Of a stretch of 64,000 bases of DNA, positions 17,350 through 26,253 are shown in pieces. The translations under genes and the position numbers were made by a program. This DNA is from Cyclobacteriaceae bacterium. GTDB lineage: Bacteria > Bacteroidota > Bacteroidia > Cytophagales > Cyclobacteriaceae. Position 1 is the first letter of the stretch; the number at the start of each line of letters is the position of its first letter. The stretch lies in assembly GCA_022841475.1 (NCBI GenBank), contig JALHRJ010000008.1, forward strand, positions 1 to 64,000, read 5' to 3'. The notes beneath the pieces are model-generated. The model did not search any database, was not told the DNA's origin, and saw only the letters and a list, made by a program, of their open reading frames with translations.

Positions 17350-17985
17350 ATGAAAACAATCAATCTAATCTTCCTGATGATCATCGCGGTAACTTCCTGG
17401 GCCAATGATGATAAGTATTATGAGCAAATTGGAAAACAAATTCAGGCTGTGTATACGGCAAAAACCACGGATGAATACCAGGTTGCCATTAATGCATTGG
17501 ATCGGATTGCCAGTGCAGAGAAGACCAGGTGGGAGCCGTATTATTACAGTGCCTTTGGTAATATTATGATTGCTACCCGGGAAAAAGAAAGTTCAAAAAA
17601 AGATTCCTATCTCGACCTCGCATTGACAGCAATTGAAAAGGGAAAATCACTTGCACCCGGAGAATCTGAGCTGATTGCACTCGAAGGATTTGTACACATG
17701 ATCCGGGTTACGGTAGATCCGGCATCCCGCGGACAGCAATATTCTGGTTTGGCTATGCAAACTTTTGGTAAAGCTTTAGGTATGAATCCTACCAATCCCA
17801 GGGCTCTAGCACTCATGGCACAGATGCAGTATGGTACGGCTCAATTTTTTGGTGCATCTACTGCAGAAGCATGTAGTATGGCCCGCAAAGCACAAGATCA
17901 ATTTGGTATCAGCAAAAGTCAAAATCCCATTGCCCCTGCATGGGGTAAAGAGATGAATGTGGAATTGCTTAAAACCTGTAACTAA
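17350..17985 (+). CDS. secreted TPR-like protein
   Basis: A 211-residue exported protein with signal peptide MKTINLIFLMIIAVTSWAN. The mature part is helical with TPR-like spacing (for example AINALDRIASAEKTRWEPYYYSA, then ALTAIEKGKSLAPGESELIAL and FGKALGMNPTNPRALALMA). It follows the TonB receptor by 29 bases and is probably cotranscribed; such proteins of Bacteroidota often accompany receptors. A likely role is binding a partner in the periplasm, but this is an inference. Two cysteines only (near 181 and at the penultimate residue). Confidence 0.78.
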   Translation: MKTINLIFLMIIAVTSWANDDKYYEQIGKQIQAVYTAKTTDEYQVAINALDRIASAEKTRWEPYYYSAFGNIMIATREKESSKKDSYLDLALTAIEKGKSLAPGESELIALEGFVHMIRVTVDPASRGQQYSGLAMQTFGKALGMNPTNPRALALMAQMQYGTAQFFGASTAEACSMARKAQDQFGISKSQNPIAPAWGKEMNVELLKTCN

Positions 17986-18072
17986 GTGATATTACCACCT
18001 GAGCATCTGCTATCTTAGGTTTTCCTGTGATAGCAGTTGTTAAGTCATTGACTATATTCGCAACTCATAGCC

Positions 18073-19083
18073 ATGTTAAAATATTTTACAAAAGACCTTG
18101 CGAAGACTGCACTCTGGATGGTTGTAGTTGGTATTGGCATGACTTACTTTATTCAGCGAGGCCATGATTGGCCTTATTCCGTCATTTTGAAGGTTGGTAG
18201 TTTTACGGTTTTGTTATGGATTTTTCTCTGGATTGGAAATGCAGTGCTAAGCGTTGCACTTGATCAAAAAATATCCTGGCAAGAAAAACCAGTGCAGCGA
18301 CTGGCATTGGGTTTTTTTGCTATGATCGTTTACTCTCTTGGGTCGGTTTACTTTCTCGTTTTTTTTTATCGTTGGGTTTTAAAATTTAATGTGGGCGATG
18401 ACCTCGGTGGAATGCTGTATTCCACCCTCATCATCACCACCCTTATTAGCATGTTTATGACGAGCCGTTCGTTTCTATTAAATTGGAAAGAGGCGGCCGT
18501 AGACGCGGAGCGATTAAAGAAAGAAAGTGTAGAAGCGCAATACAATACTCTGCGCAATCAGGTAAACCCACACTTTCTGTTTAATAGTCTCAATGCGCTT
18601 ACCAATCTTGTTTATCAAGATCAGGAACAGGCTGTGAAGTTTATCAAACAATTATCAGAAGTGTATCGCTATCTATTGGATACCCGCAATCGCGAAGTGG
18701 TTGCATTAGCGGAAGAAGTTAAATTTTTAGATTCTTATATTTTCTTGCAGCGGATTCGTTTTGGTAACAAATTACAAGTTGATATGAACCTCGGTGGAGT
18801 AAGCACTATGGTAGCTCCGCTTGCTCTTCAGATGTTGGTTGAAAACGCCATAAAACATAACGTGATTTCCGAAGAGCATCCTTTATTGGTGAAGGTGTAT
18901 GAACAGTTGGGCTATCTGGTGGTTGAAAATAATCTTCAGCGAAAAGCAATTTTAGACGAAGATTCCTCGGGCCTCGGATTGGAGAACATTAAAAAGAGAT
19001 ATGAATTCCTAAGCGATAAATCGGTGGAAGCAACTGAAAGTGATTCTTCCTTTATAGTTAAGTTGCCAATTCTTGCCAGTTAG
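18073..19083 (+). CDS. LytS-type sensor histidine kinase
   Basis: A 336-residue membrane histidine kinase of the LytS/YehU class. Four hydrophobic segments fill residues 12-130, followed by a short linker helix. The phosphoacceptor is His167 in NPHFLFN (His_kinase family), and the ATPase domain has LVENAIKHN (N box) and GLGLENIKKRYE (G box). There is no separate sensor domain, so signals must be read by the membrane part. The LytTR regulator gene follows by 18 bases and is surely its partner. The TonB receptor and TPR gene just upstream are candidate targets. Confidence 0.92.
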   Translation: MLKYFTKDLAKTALWMVVVGIGMTYFIQRGHDWPYSVILKVGSFTVLLWIFLWIGNAVLSVALDQKISWQEKPVQRLALGFFAMIVYSLGSVYFLVFFYRWVLKFNVGDDLGGMLYSTLIITTLISMFMTSRSFLLNWKEAAVDAERLKKESVEAQYNTLRNQVNPHFLFNSLNALTNLVYQDQEQAVKFIKQLSEVYRYLLDTRNREVVALAEEVKFLDSYIFLQRIRFGNKLQVDMNLGGVSTMVAPLALQMLVENAIKHNVISEEHPLLVKVYEQLGYLVVENNLQRKAILDEDSSGLGLENIKKRYEFLSDKSVEATESDSSFIVKLPILAS

Positions 19084-19101
19084 AATTAATAACGTTGAAA
19101 T

Positions 19102-19863
19102 ATGAACGTGCTGATAATTGAAGATGAGCCGCTTGCTGCAGAACGATTAGCTTCGCTGGTGAAAGGTCTTCAACCGGATGTACAGATACATGCCATCCTG
19201 GATTCTGTAAAACGCTCGGTCGAATGGTTTTCCAAAAATCCTTCTGTCGACCTCATCTTTATGGATATCCAACTAGCCGATGGATTGAGCTTTGAGATTT
19301 TTGAAAAAGTGGAAGTTACCGCTCCGGTAATTTTCACTACCGCTTATAATGAATATGCCCTTAAGGCATTTAAGGTAAATAGTATTGACTACATACTGAA
19401 ACCGATTGATAAAAGTGAACTTGAGGCCGCATTTAAAAAGTATCAAACGCTTACAATACAACGTTCAGCGCCTGATAAAATGATGGAGAGCATTGGATAT
19501 GCCATGCAGATGCTCACCAAAAAATACAAAGAACGATTTGTTATCAAGGTGGGTGAACATCTCAAGTCTGTGGAGGTAAGTGAAATCCTTTTCTTCTTTA
19601 GCCTCGAGAAAACTACGTTTGCTCAAACGAAAGATGGCCGCAAACATATTCTGGACTTTACACTTGATCAATTGGACGGCCTGGTTGATCCTGCCCGATA
19701 TTTCAGAATCAATCGTAAATATATTGTGAGTATAGACTCCATTCAGGATATGATCAGTTATACGAATAGCCGCCTCAAACTAGTATTAAAAACCAGTGAT
19801 GACAGCGATGTGATTGTTGCCCGCGAACGGGTGCAGGAATTTAAGGAATGGTTGGATCGCTGA
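19102..19863 (+). CDS. LytTR-family response regulator
   Basis: A 253-residue response regulator. The receiver domain (1-120) has acidic residues EDEP near the start, phosphoacceptor Asp55 in IFMDIQLADG, and the conserved lysine in YILKPID. The C-terminal LytTR DNA-binding domain (about 150-253) starts RFVIKVGEHLKSVEVSEI and contains RYFRINRKYIVS. It binds direct repeats upstream of target promoters in known members. The stop codon touches that of the carotenoid gene on the opposite strand. Coupled to the kinase at 18073-19083. Confidence 0.93.
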   Translation: MNVLIIEDEPLAAERLASLVKGLQPDVQIHAILDSVKRSVEWFSKNPSVDLIFMDIQLADGLSFEIFEKVEVTAPVIFTTAYNEYALKAFKVNSIDYILKPIDKSELEAAFKKYQTLTIQRSAPDKMMESIGYAMQMLTKKYKERFVIKVGEHLKSVEVSEILFFFSLEKTTFAQTKDGRKHILDFTLDQLDGLVDPARYFRINRKYIVSIDSIQDMISYTNSRLKLVLKTSDDSDVIVARERVQEFKEWLDR

Positions 19864-20520
19864 TCAGCGAATGGCAATATTTAAAATCAGAAAGAAGAAG
19901 AGTTGCGTAAAATAGAAGGGGAGTGCTAATTTATTTTCAGCTTTTACTCTTAGCAAGTGATAGGCACCTTGCATCATGGCTGACGTAATAAACCAACTTA
20001 CATAATTTTGGAATGGCACCACATTGTCTTTCCAACTCCAGAAATCAAAATGCATGGCGACTGGTTCAATCAGCCAATCAACGGCAACGGCCAACGTAGC
20101 ACCTGCAATAATTTTTACTACTACTGGAATTTTTAAACTATCGGTCAGGCAGGCGATGCAATACATCACCAATAGCCAATTGAGTCCGATGATGATCGGT
20201 ACATTAAATAGTTTTGGACCTAAGGTGGCTCCATATGAATATTCTCCGAAAATAACACCGGACCAAACGCCCAAAAACTCGATTGCGAACCCAAGTGCAA
20301 AAATTAATACTGAGTACGCTAAAATTTCAAGATTGCGCTCCCGGTGATTAGCCCACAACAGGATGGCACTCATGATTAAATTGAATGGAGTTAATAGCCG
20401 AAAATATTCCTGAAAAGGAGATAGCATACCGATTATTCCAACGAGATGGAGAAGTCCTATTATCCAGATTGAATAGGATGTGAGGAGTGTCGAAACTCTA
20501 CTATAATAGTACTTAAGCAT
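19864..20520 (-). CDS. carotenoid biosynthesis membrane protein, CruF-like
   Basis: A 218-residue membrane protein of the carotenoid biosynthesis (DUF422) family with six or seven hydrophobic segments, a conserved EFLGVWSGVIFGEYSYGATLGPKLFNVP-type region near 80-110 and a tryptophan-rich WLIEPVAMHFDFWSWK patch near 150. CruF-type members hydrate the C-1,2 double bond of psi-ends of carotenoids in the membrane. I set the start at MLKYYY, which leaves 17 bases after the crtI-like stop; a longer frame from 20592 would overlap it. The two genes are likely one operon. Confidence 0.8.
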   Translation of the reverse strand: MLKYYYSRVSTLLTSYSIWIIGLLHLVGIIGMLSPFQEYFRLLTPFNLIMSAILLWANHRERNLEILAYSVLIFALGFAIEFLGVWSGVIFGEYSYGATLGPKLFNVPIIIGLNWLLVMYCIACLTDSLKIPVVVKIIAGATLAVAVDWLIEPVAMHFDFWSWKDNVVPFQNYVSWFITSAMMQGAYHLLRVKAENKLALPFYFTQLFFFLILNIAIR

Positions 20521-20537
20521 GTTTGATAAACACACAT

Positions 20538-22010
20538 TTAACCAAACTGTTCTGAGATAATTGCAGAAGTTATCCGTCCCGATTGCAGGCAAAGTGGAAT
20601 ACCTCCCCCCGGATGCGCGCTTCCGCCACAGAAAAACAGGTTTTTAAATTCACCTGAGATGTTGGGATGACGGAGAAACGCTGCAAATTTGTTGTTGGAG
20701 CTGGTGCCGTATAGCGATCCCTGGTAGGAGGAGGTTCGAAGTTCGATAGATCGTGGATCCAGAATGGCTTCGGTTTCAATAAGAGATTCGATATCTGATT
20801 GTAGCAGGCGATTTAGTTTCCTGATAATATTTGCTCTTGACTCAGCAATGAGAGTATCCCAATCCTGGCCTGTATTTGCCGGTACATTAATCATGACGAA
20901 CCAGTTTTCGCAGCCTGCGGGAGCATCTGATACACAATATTTGGAAGTAATGTTAACGTAGACGGTAGGATCATCATGTAACGAATGGGTTTTGAAGAGT
21001 GTGCTAAACTCTTGCTTGTAATCGTTTGCAAAGAAGATGTTGTGCAGGTTCAATTGCGGAAATTCTTTTTTTATGCCCCAATAAAAGATTAAGGCTGAAC
21101 TGGATCGCTCTTGTGCGAGGATTTTTTTGGGACGCTTTGCGTGGGGGAGAAGTTTCATATAAGTGGGATACACGTCCATGTTGCTGACAACCACATCGGC
21201 TAAAAGAATTTCAGTTTCTGTTTTTACTCCCGTAGCCCGCTGTTGATCAGTTATTATTTCGATTGCGCGGGTCTTAAATCGAAACTCTACACCCAGTTCA
21301 CGAGCTAGTTTAAAGAGTGCTTGTGTTATCGAGTGCATGCCACCGTGCGGAAAAAATGTACCAACATTAAATTCCAGATGCGGTATGGATGTAAGGATGC
21401 CAGGTGCCTGGTACGGGTCGGAGCCATTATACGTAGCATACCGGTCAAACAACTGGATAAGTCGTGGATCGGTTAGTAAACGATCATTGCGCTGATGCAT
21501 CGTCTCAAACAATCCGAAACTTGTAATGTGGGGTAGTGCCCGCGCTACTGATTTGCTTAGCCACGTCTTGATTTTGTGTAGAGAATTCTCCAGAAAAATG
21601 TGTGATACGGTGGAGTAAATATGTTTTGATTTTTGGAGATAATTTTTGGTTGTATTTGCTGAAACGTGCAGGTTGGATTCCACTTCTTTGGCAAACTTGT
21701 CAACGTTTGCATAGGCTGTTAGGCGCGTACCATCTTCATAGAAGTATTCACAAGTCGTTTCCAGCTTTTGATACGTGTAAAAGTCGCGTGGATTTTTACC
21801 ACACGCTATGAAAATATCATCCAGAAATTGGGGCATCGTAAACAAGGACGGCCCCGCATCAAAGCGATATCCGCGTTGAGTGATTTCGGTAAGCTTACCA
21901 CCGGGGTAGGCATTTGCTTCTAATACAATAACCCGAAAGCCCTTCGATTGCAACCTGCATGCGGCAGTCATACCGGCAATACCCGATCCTATTATGACAA
22001 TGGTTTTCAT
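20538..22010 (-). CDS. phytoene desaturase-family FAD enzyme (CrtI/CrtD type)
   Basis: A 490-residue FAD-dependent carotenoid desaturase. The N-terminal dinucleotide fold is GSGIAGMTAACRL followed by VIVLEANAYPGGKLTE; the C-terminal signature is FFCGGSAHPGGGIPLCLQSG, close to the end. Members dehydrogenate phytoene stepwise or, as CrtD, introduce 3,4-desaturation after hydration. With the CruF-like gene directly downstream, the CrtD role is plausible (as in flexixanthin or saproxanthin making relatives), but sequence alone does not separate CrtI from CrtD. It is divergent from the DUF3667 gene. Confidence 0.87.
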   Translation of the reverse strand: MKTIVIIGSGIAGMTAACRLQSKGFRVIVLEANAYPGGKLTEITQRGYRFDAGPSLFTMPQFLDDIFIACGKNPRDFYTYQKLETTCEYFYEDGTRLTAYANVDKFAKEVESNLHVSANTTKNYLQKSKHIYSTVSHIFLENSLHKIKTWLSKSVARALPHITSFGLFETMHQRNDRLLTDPRLIQLFDRYATYNGSDPYQAPGILTSIPHLEFNVGTFFPHGGMHSITQALFKLARELGVEFRFKTRAIEIITDQQRATGVKTETEILLADVVVSNMDVYPTYMKLLPHAKRPKKILAQERSSSALIFYWGIKKEFPQLNLHNIFFANDYKQEFSTLFKTHSLHDDPTVYVNITSKYCVSDAPAGCENWFVMINVPANTGQDWDTLIAESRANIIRKLNRLLQSDIESLIETEAILDPRSIELRTSSYQGSLYGTSSNNKFAAFLRHPNISGEFKNLFFCGGSAHPGGGIPLCLQSGRITSAIISEQFG

Positions 22011-22090
22011 GGTTGAGAGTTCAACAAATTGTGTCTGGTATAGTTTTGAGAATGTTTGTTTTTAAGTATTTTTCAACTTTCGATTATTGC

Positions 22091-22921
22091 ATGGTGCCAT
22101 CTGATTCTATTGTTTCAACCGCCCGCTGTGTAAATTGTGATAAAGATTTTACTGGTAATTTTTGTGCCGCGTGTGGGCAACGCGCAAATGTAAAACGAAT
22201 AACTTTCAAAGAAGCATGGATTGATTTTTGGGCTCGCGTTTATGGCTTTGATGGAATGATGCCCAGAACCCTTCGTGACCTTACGCTTCGGCCAGGAGCG
22301 GCCTCACGTAGGTACATGGAAGGAAACAGAGTATCCTATTACGGACCTGTTGGATATTTCTTTTTAATGATCACATTGCTTTATCTGGTTGCCGCCTTGC
22401 TGGATATAAGCATCGTTGATTTCCTTAAGCATGGAGCTGATTCCGGATTGCAACCTGCACCACGGAAAGGGACAGGTCAGGAACAATTTATGCAATCTAC
22501 CTTTCAAGTGGTATCAGATAATTTGAAGCTTGTTTCCTTTGTATTAATTCCCATTCAAGCCTTTGCTTCTAAATTTATATTCTTCAGAAAAAGTGGTTTA
22601 AATTTTTTAGAGCATACTGTTTTGCCATTCTATGTTCTGGGCCATATGTATTGGTTAAGTATTTTGAGTTTGCTTATATTCGCCATTACGGGCGATTTTC
22701 TGCCCAACTTGATTCAGCTTGTTATAGCAATTTTGTACTTCAGTTATGCGTATGCGAATTTGTTTCAGTATCAGTCAAGAATAAAAGCATTTGCAAAAGG
22801 ATTTGGAGTTTATATCACCACGCAACTTTTATTTGGACTGTTAGTAGCAATTATAGTATTTATACTTCTCCTGTTTAATCAGGAAGCTTTTGAAATGATC
22901 AAGCCCTCCAATAACCGGTAA
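22091..22921 (+). CDS. DUF3667 zinc-ribbon membrane protein
   Basis: A 276-residue membrane protein of the DUF3667 kind. A zinc ribbon, CVNCDKDFTGNFCAACGQ, occupies residues 13-30, followed by a cytoplasmic-looking stretch and four to five membrane helices (about 90-115, 155-175, 185-225, 240-265). I use ATG 22091; the longer open frame from 22013 begins with TTG and lacks a ribosome-binding site. Function is unknown. The family is frequent in Bacteroidota, in various contexts. It is followed 78 bases later by a DoxX-like gene. Confidence 0.82.
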   Translation: MVPSDSIVSTARCVNCDKDFTGNFCAACGQRANVKRITFKEAWIDFWARVYGFDGMMPRTLRDLTLRPGAASRRYMEGNRVSYYGPVGYFFLMITLLYLVAALLDISIVDFLKHGADSGLQPAPRKGTGQEQFMQSTFQVVSDNLKLVSFVLIPIQAFASKFIFFRKSGLNFLEHTVLPFYVLGHMYWLSILSLLIFAITGDFLPNLIQLVIAILYFSYAYANLFQYQSRIKAFAKGFGVYITTQLLFGLLVAIIVFILLLFNQEAFEMIKPSNNR

Positions 22922-22999
22922 CCATAGTATAGTTCTGTCAGGTAGTTGACAATCTTTACTCAACTTTGCACGTATACTGCGCTTACTAAATAATGTGAG

Positions 23000-23407
23000 A
23001 TGAAAACTGGTCAACTATTGTATTGGGGCGCGCGCCTGGTGGCCGCAATAATCATGATTCAGACACTGTTTTTTAAATTTAGTGCCTCGGAAGAATCCGT
23101 ATTTATTTTTACTACTGTTGGTATGGAACCCTGGGGCCGGCTAGCGGTGGGATCAATGGAATTGGTGGCTTCCGTATTGATATTAATTCCTTCTTTGGTG
23201 TGGTTAGGGTCCCTTTTGGCCATTGGCTTAATGGCGGGCGCAATTATGATGCACGCAACAATTTTAGGAATTGAAGTGAAAGGCGATGGTGGTCAGCTTT
23301 TTATTTACGCAATCTTGGTACTACTTTGTGCTGCATATTCTTTTTGGATTAGCCGTAAAAGCATACCTGTTTCATTCAGCAAATTCCTGCCCTCATTTCT
23401 TCAATAA
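23000..23407 (+). CDS. DoxX-like small membrane protein
   Basis: A 135-residue membrane protein with four helices spanning nearly its whole length, similar to the DoxX/DoxX-like family (N-terminal RLVAAIIMIQTLFFKFS; central GMEPWGRLAVGSMELVASVLIL; glycine-rich third helix LLAIGLMAGAIMMHA). Some members of the family work with membrane redox enzymes, but no redox partner is next to it here. The stop codon overlaps the end of the minus-strand gene at 23393 by 15 bases, a convergent tail overlap. Confidence 0.75.
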   Translation: MKTGQLLYWGARLVAAIIMIQTLFFKFSASEESVFIFTTVGMEPWGRLAVGSMELVASVLILIPSLVWLGSLLAIGLMAGAIMMHATILGIEVKGDGGQLFIYAILVLLCAAYSFWISRKSIPVSFSKFLPSFLQ

Positions 23408-24160
23408 TTCAAGCAAATTCTCCAGGTCAACGGTAATGGAGGGAACATTACTTAAATAGGATTTTAATCCTTCACTTAAGTAGTTAGGAATGGTTTCATT
23501 TTTACTTGCTTTTGTTTGTATATCACGCAACAAGTCGAGTGCATCTTTTTTGGTGCTAAAATCTTCAGCTTCAACTTTATTGATCAGGGATTCAATCGCG
23601 ATAGTTTTTTCATTTTGTGCCTGAACGGGTTCTGTAACAACTGGTGGCCGCACATTATTTTTTACTTCTGCAATGCAAATGTTGTAGTCATCAATAATTT
23701 TATCAAGTTCTTTTTTAACCAGGTCCCCATTTTTAACTTGGTTAGCTACTGTCTCACAATCTTCGAGAAAAGTGCCTAAAATCTTTTTAAATCCGATATT
23801 GGGTACTTCGATAGAAGTGCCATCCAGCCGCACAAGAAAACGACCATCATAAAAATTTTTATCAGGTAAACGAAATGCATAAAGACTCATATAGCCAGGT
23901 TTTAGTAATTTCATCAACATGACTTTCCTATCATATTGAATGGGTTTATAAACCTGACTATCTATTTCCACGGTAAGCACCTGCAGCGCAGTATACATTT
24001 CTTTTTTCTTATCCGTTTCAATTTGCACCCGATCAATCAAATCATAGGAGAGAATGCGAATTTTTCCATAAAGAGTATCTGCTTTTGAGGTGATGAGGTA
24101 ATTCTTTTGTGCACTTGCAGTACACGAAAGAAGCATGAAAGCCAGAAATGTCCGTAACAT
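23393..24160 (-). CDS. secreted hypothetical protein
   Basis: A 255-residue exported protein with a signal peptide (MLRTFLAFMLLSCTASAQ), which is why I start at 24160 and not at the longer open frame from 24283. Residues 20-125 are beta-rich (ITSKADTLYGKIRILSYDLIDRV), a start seen in many uncharacterised Bacteroidota proteins that begin with a remark on 'ITLKNGDTIYGKI'-like motifs. Residues 140-255 are helical and charged. Function unknown. The 51-codon RHH gene ends 71 bases upstream on the same strand. Confidence 0.7.
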   Translation of the reverse strand: MLRTFLAFMLLSCTASAQKNYLITSKADTLYGKIRILSYDLIDRVQIETDKKKEMYTALQVLTVEIDSQVYKPIQYDRKVMLMKLLKPGYMSLYAFRLPDKNFYDGRFLVRLDGTSIEVPNIGFKKILGTFLEDCETVANQVKNGDLVKKELDKIIDDYNICIAEVKNNVRPPVVTEPVQAQNEKTIAIESLINKVEAEDFSTKKDALDLLRDIQTKASKNETIPNYLSEGLKSYLSNVPSITVDLENLLELLKK

Positions 24161-24231
24161 GATTAAAATTTTGGTTCGAAATACGTTAATAACCACATTA
24201 CGGACAAGATGTAATTTTATTTTACACGCTT

Positions 24232-24387
24232 CTATTTTTGTTTTAGCCGGCCTGATTCTTTTAAAGCCTTGCTGATAATCCATTCCAGCTGCCCATTGGT
24301 ACTTCTAAATTCATCGCTGCCCCATTTTTCAACAGCCTTCAGAATTTCCGGATCGAGCCGAAGAACAAAAGGTTTCTTTTGGGCCAT
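24232..24387 (-). CDS. 51-residue Arc/ribbon-helix-helix-like protein
   Basis: A very short gene read directly from the bases: ATG at 24385-24387 and TAG at 24232-24234, giving MAQKKPFVLRLDPEILKAV and so on to 51 residues, ending GRLKQK. The N-terminal strand KPFVLRLDPEIL followed by two helices (EILKAVEKWGSDEF and NGQLEWIISKALKESG) is the ribbon-helix-helix layout of Arc-like DNA-binding proteins. It starts two bases after the stop codon of the SPFH gene, so the two are translationally coupled. It may be a regulator or a small partner of the SPFH protein. Confidence 0.8.
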   Translation of the reverse strand: MAQKKPFVLRLDPEILKAVEKWGSDEFRSTNGQLEWIISKALKESGRLKQK

Positions 24388-24389
24388 AG

Positions 24390-25241
24390 TTATTGATGCA
24401 AGGTGCCGGCATTTACCACAGGGCTCACATCTTTATCACCACAAAGCACAACCATCAGGTTGCTCACCATGGCAGCTTTTTTCTCATCATCAAACTCTAT
24501 AATCTGTTGCTTTGAAAGATGGTCCAGCGCCATTTGCACCATACTCACTGCCCCTTCTACAATTTTAAATCGTGCAGCTACCACAGCAGTAGCTTGTTGT
24601 CTTCGTAACATAGCTCCGGCTATCTCAGAAGCGTAGGCCAGATAACCAATACGAGCTTCAATAACATGAATTCCGGCTATCTCAAGTCTGCTTTTAAGAA
24701 ATTCCTCCAGCGCATGATTTACTTCATTATGGCCTGACCGCAATGTCAGTTCCGCATCGTTTTCGAAATTATCATAAGGATAAGAACCTGCCAGTGTGCG
24801 CACTGCCGAGTCGCTTTGAATCCGTACGAAGTTCTCATAATTGTCTACTTCAAAGGCTGCTTTAAAGGTATCGCGCACTTGCCAAACAAGGATAACTCCA
24901 ATCTGGATTGGGTTCCCGACTTTATCATTCACTTTTATTTTTTCACTGTCAAAATTACGGGCGCGTAAAGAAATCCGCTTCTTACTATAGAATGGATTTA
25001 CCCAATAAAAGCCATTTGTCTTTACGGTTCCCTTGTATTCCCCAAAAAGTACAAGCACGACCGAGTCGTTTGGGTTTACAAAGAAAAAACCGAACATGCA
25101 CAGCACGCCAATGCCCAGCGAAATGAAGAGCAAAAAATTGCGGGTAACCAAAGGACCGGCAATACCTGTCAGAACCAAAACGAACACAATCAACAACATC
25201 AGGTAGCCTGATAGCGGGGAATTTGATTTTTCTGTATTCAT
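24390..25241 (-). CDS. SPFH/Band 7 domain membrane protein
   Basis: A 283-residue membrane-anchored SPFH (stomatin/prohibitin/flotillin) protein. Two hydrophobic segments at about 12-32 and 35-55 anchor it, then a Band 7 domain (about 60-220) with GTVKTNGFYWVNPFYSKKRI and SLRARNFDSEKIKVNDKVGNP-type strands. The C-terminal helix (EGAVSMVQMALDHLSKQQIIEF) probably oligomerises. Such proteins organise membrane microdomains or quality control. Its downstream partner is the 51-residue RHH-like gene; this pairing also occurs in other genomes as far as I recall. Confidence 0.88.
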   Translation of the reverse strand: MNTEKSNSPLSGYLMLLIVFVLVLTGIAGPLVTRNFLLFISLGIGVLCMFGFFFVNPNDSVVLVLFGEYKGTVKTNGFYWVNPFYSKKRISLRARNFDSEKIKVNDKVGNPIQIGVILVWQVRDTFKAAFEVDNYENFVRIQSDSAVRTLAGSYPYDNFENDAELTLRSGHNEVNHALEEFLKSRLEIAGIHVIEARIGYLAYASEIAGAMLRRQQATAVVAARFKIVEGAVSMVQMALDHLSKQQIIEFDDEKKAAMVSNLMVVLCGDKDVSPVVNAGTLHQ

Positions 25242-25306
25242 AGATATGATATTAAAATGATATTATATTGATAAATGTAACGGATTTTCTTTTATCCGGT
25301 TACTAC

Positions 25307-25334
25307 TTTGACTTCTTTTTTTTGAATAGGTTTG
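25307..25334 (+). promoter_or_regulatory. possible bestrophin promoter
   Basis: TAGGTTTG at 25327-25334 is an exact TAnnTTTG match and ends 22 bases before the bestrophin start codon. TTTG at 25307-25310 lies 16 bases before it, shorter than the usual 19-21, so the -33 part is uncertain. Confidence 0.4.
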
Positions 25335-25356
25335 TTGGCTCGTTTTAAAGCCCCCT

Positions 25357-26238
25357 ATGGTTACCTACAATCCCAAAGTCTGGTTTTCACTGATATTTCA
25401 TGCCTATAGCCGGGGCGTAATGCGCACCTTAACTCCGGCAATCATCTTTATGGCTCTTTATTCTACAGGAGCATGCTATTTATTACTGGATGTGCTAAAG
25501 TTCCATGAAGAGGACTTTCATACCACGATTTCTATGCACTCGTTGCTGGGTATTGTGCTCGGTTTGTTTCTTGTGTTTCGCACCAATTCTTCTTACGATC
25601 GGTGGTGGGAGGGTCGAAAACTTTGGGGTAGTATGGTTAATAACACCCGCAATCTATCTCATAAACTGAATGCGTTTTTGGATACGGATGATGTTGAAAA
25701 CAGACGTTGGTTCGCCTTGATGATTCCCAATTTTGTTTTTTCCGTTAAGGAGCATTTACGCAAAGGTGCAAAGTTGAGCGAACTGGAGGCAGTTGATGAA
25801 AATTTTATTAATGACCTCAAGTCGGTTAAACATGTGCCAAACAGGCTATCGTCTTTGATGTATATCCGGGTAAATGATTTTTATAAAAGAAACATAATTA
25901 CTGGCGATCAGCTTTTTCTGATCGATAAAGAACTAAAGGAATTTTCTGATATTCTGGGGGCTTGCGAGCGCATTAAGAATACACCCATCCCCTACAACTA
26001 TAGCATGTATATCAAGCAATTTATTTTTGTGTACCTTATTACGTTGCCGATGGCCTTTGTTACCACGTCAGGCTATTTAACAATACCAATCGTCATGCTG
26101 GTAACGTTTGTTCTGTTAAGTGTTGAATTAATTGCTGAGGAAATTGAAGATCCGTTTGGTCGGGATATTAATGACTTACCTACCGATGATTTGGCCAATA
26201 AGATTTCTGAAAACGTGAAAGAGATTTTGAGATACTAG
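25357..26238 (+). CDS. bestrophin-family (UPF0187) ion channel
   Basis: A 293-residue integral membrane protein of the bestrophin family, homopentameric channels for anions or cations. Segments visible are VMRTLTPAIIFMALYSTGACYLL (start of the first helices), the SLLGIVLGLFLVFRTNSSYDRWWEGRKLWG signature near 65-95, and the C-terminal DPFGRDINDLPTDDL. Length is normal for bacterial members. A 41-codon membrane peptide is encoded convergently, 15 bases past the stop. Confidence 0.9.
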   Translation: MVTYNPKVWFSLIFHAYSRGVMRTLTPAIIFMALYSTGACYLLLDVLKFHEEDFHTTISMHSLLGIVLGLFLVFRTNSSYDRWWEGRKLWGSMVNNTRNLSHKLNAFLDTDDVENRRWFALMIPNFVFSVKEHLRKGAKLSELEAVDENFINDLKSVKHVPNRLSSLMYIRVNDFYKRNIITGDQLFLIDKELKEFSDILGACERIKNTPIPYNYSMYIKQFIFVYLITLPMAFVTTSGYLTIPIVMLVTFVLLSVELIAEEIEDPFGRDINDLPTDDLANKISENVKEILRY

Positions 26239-26253
26239 AAATTAAAACGAAAG

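Noticed and set aside
20521-20592. Longer N-terminus for the CruF-like gene
   Set aside because: It overlaps the end of the CrtI-like gene by 55 bases and adds a sequence without hydrophobic or family features.
22013-22090. Longer N-terminus for the DUF3667 gene
   Set aside because: It would start with TTG in the divergent promoter region; the zinc ribbon begins soon after ATG 22091.
24161-24283. Longer N-terminus for the secreted protein ending at 23393
   Set aside because: It would overlap the 51-codon RHH gene and hide the signal peptide that starts at 24160.
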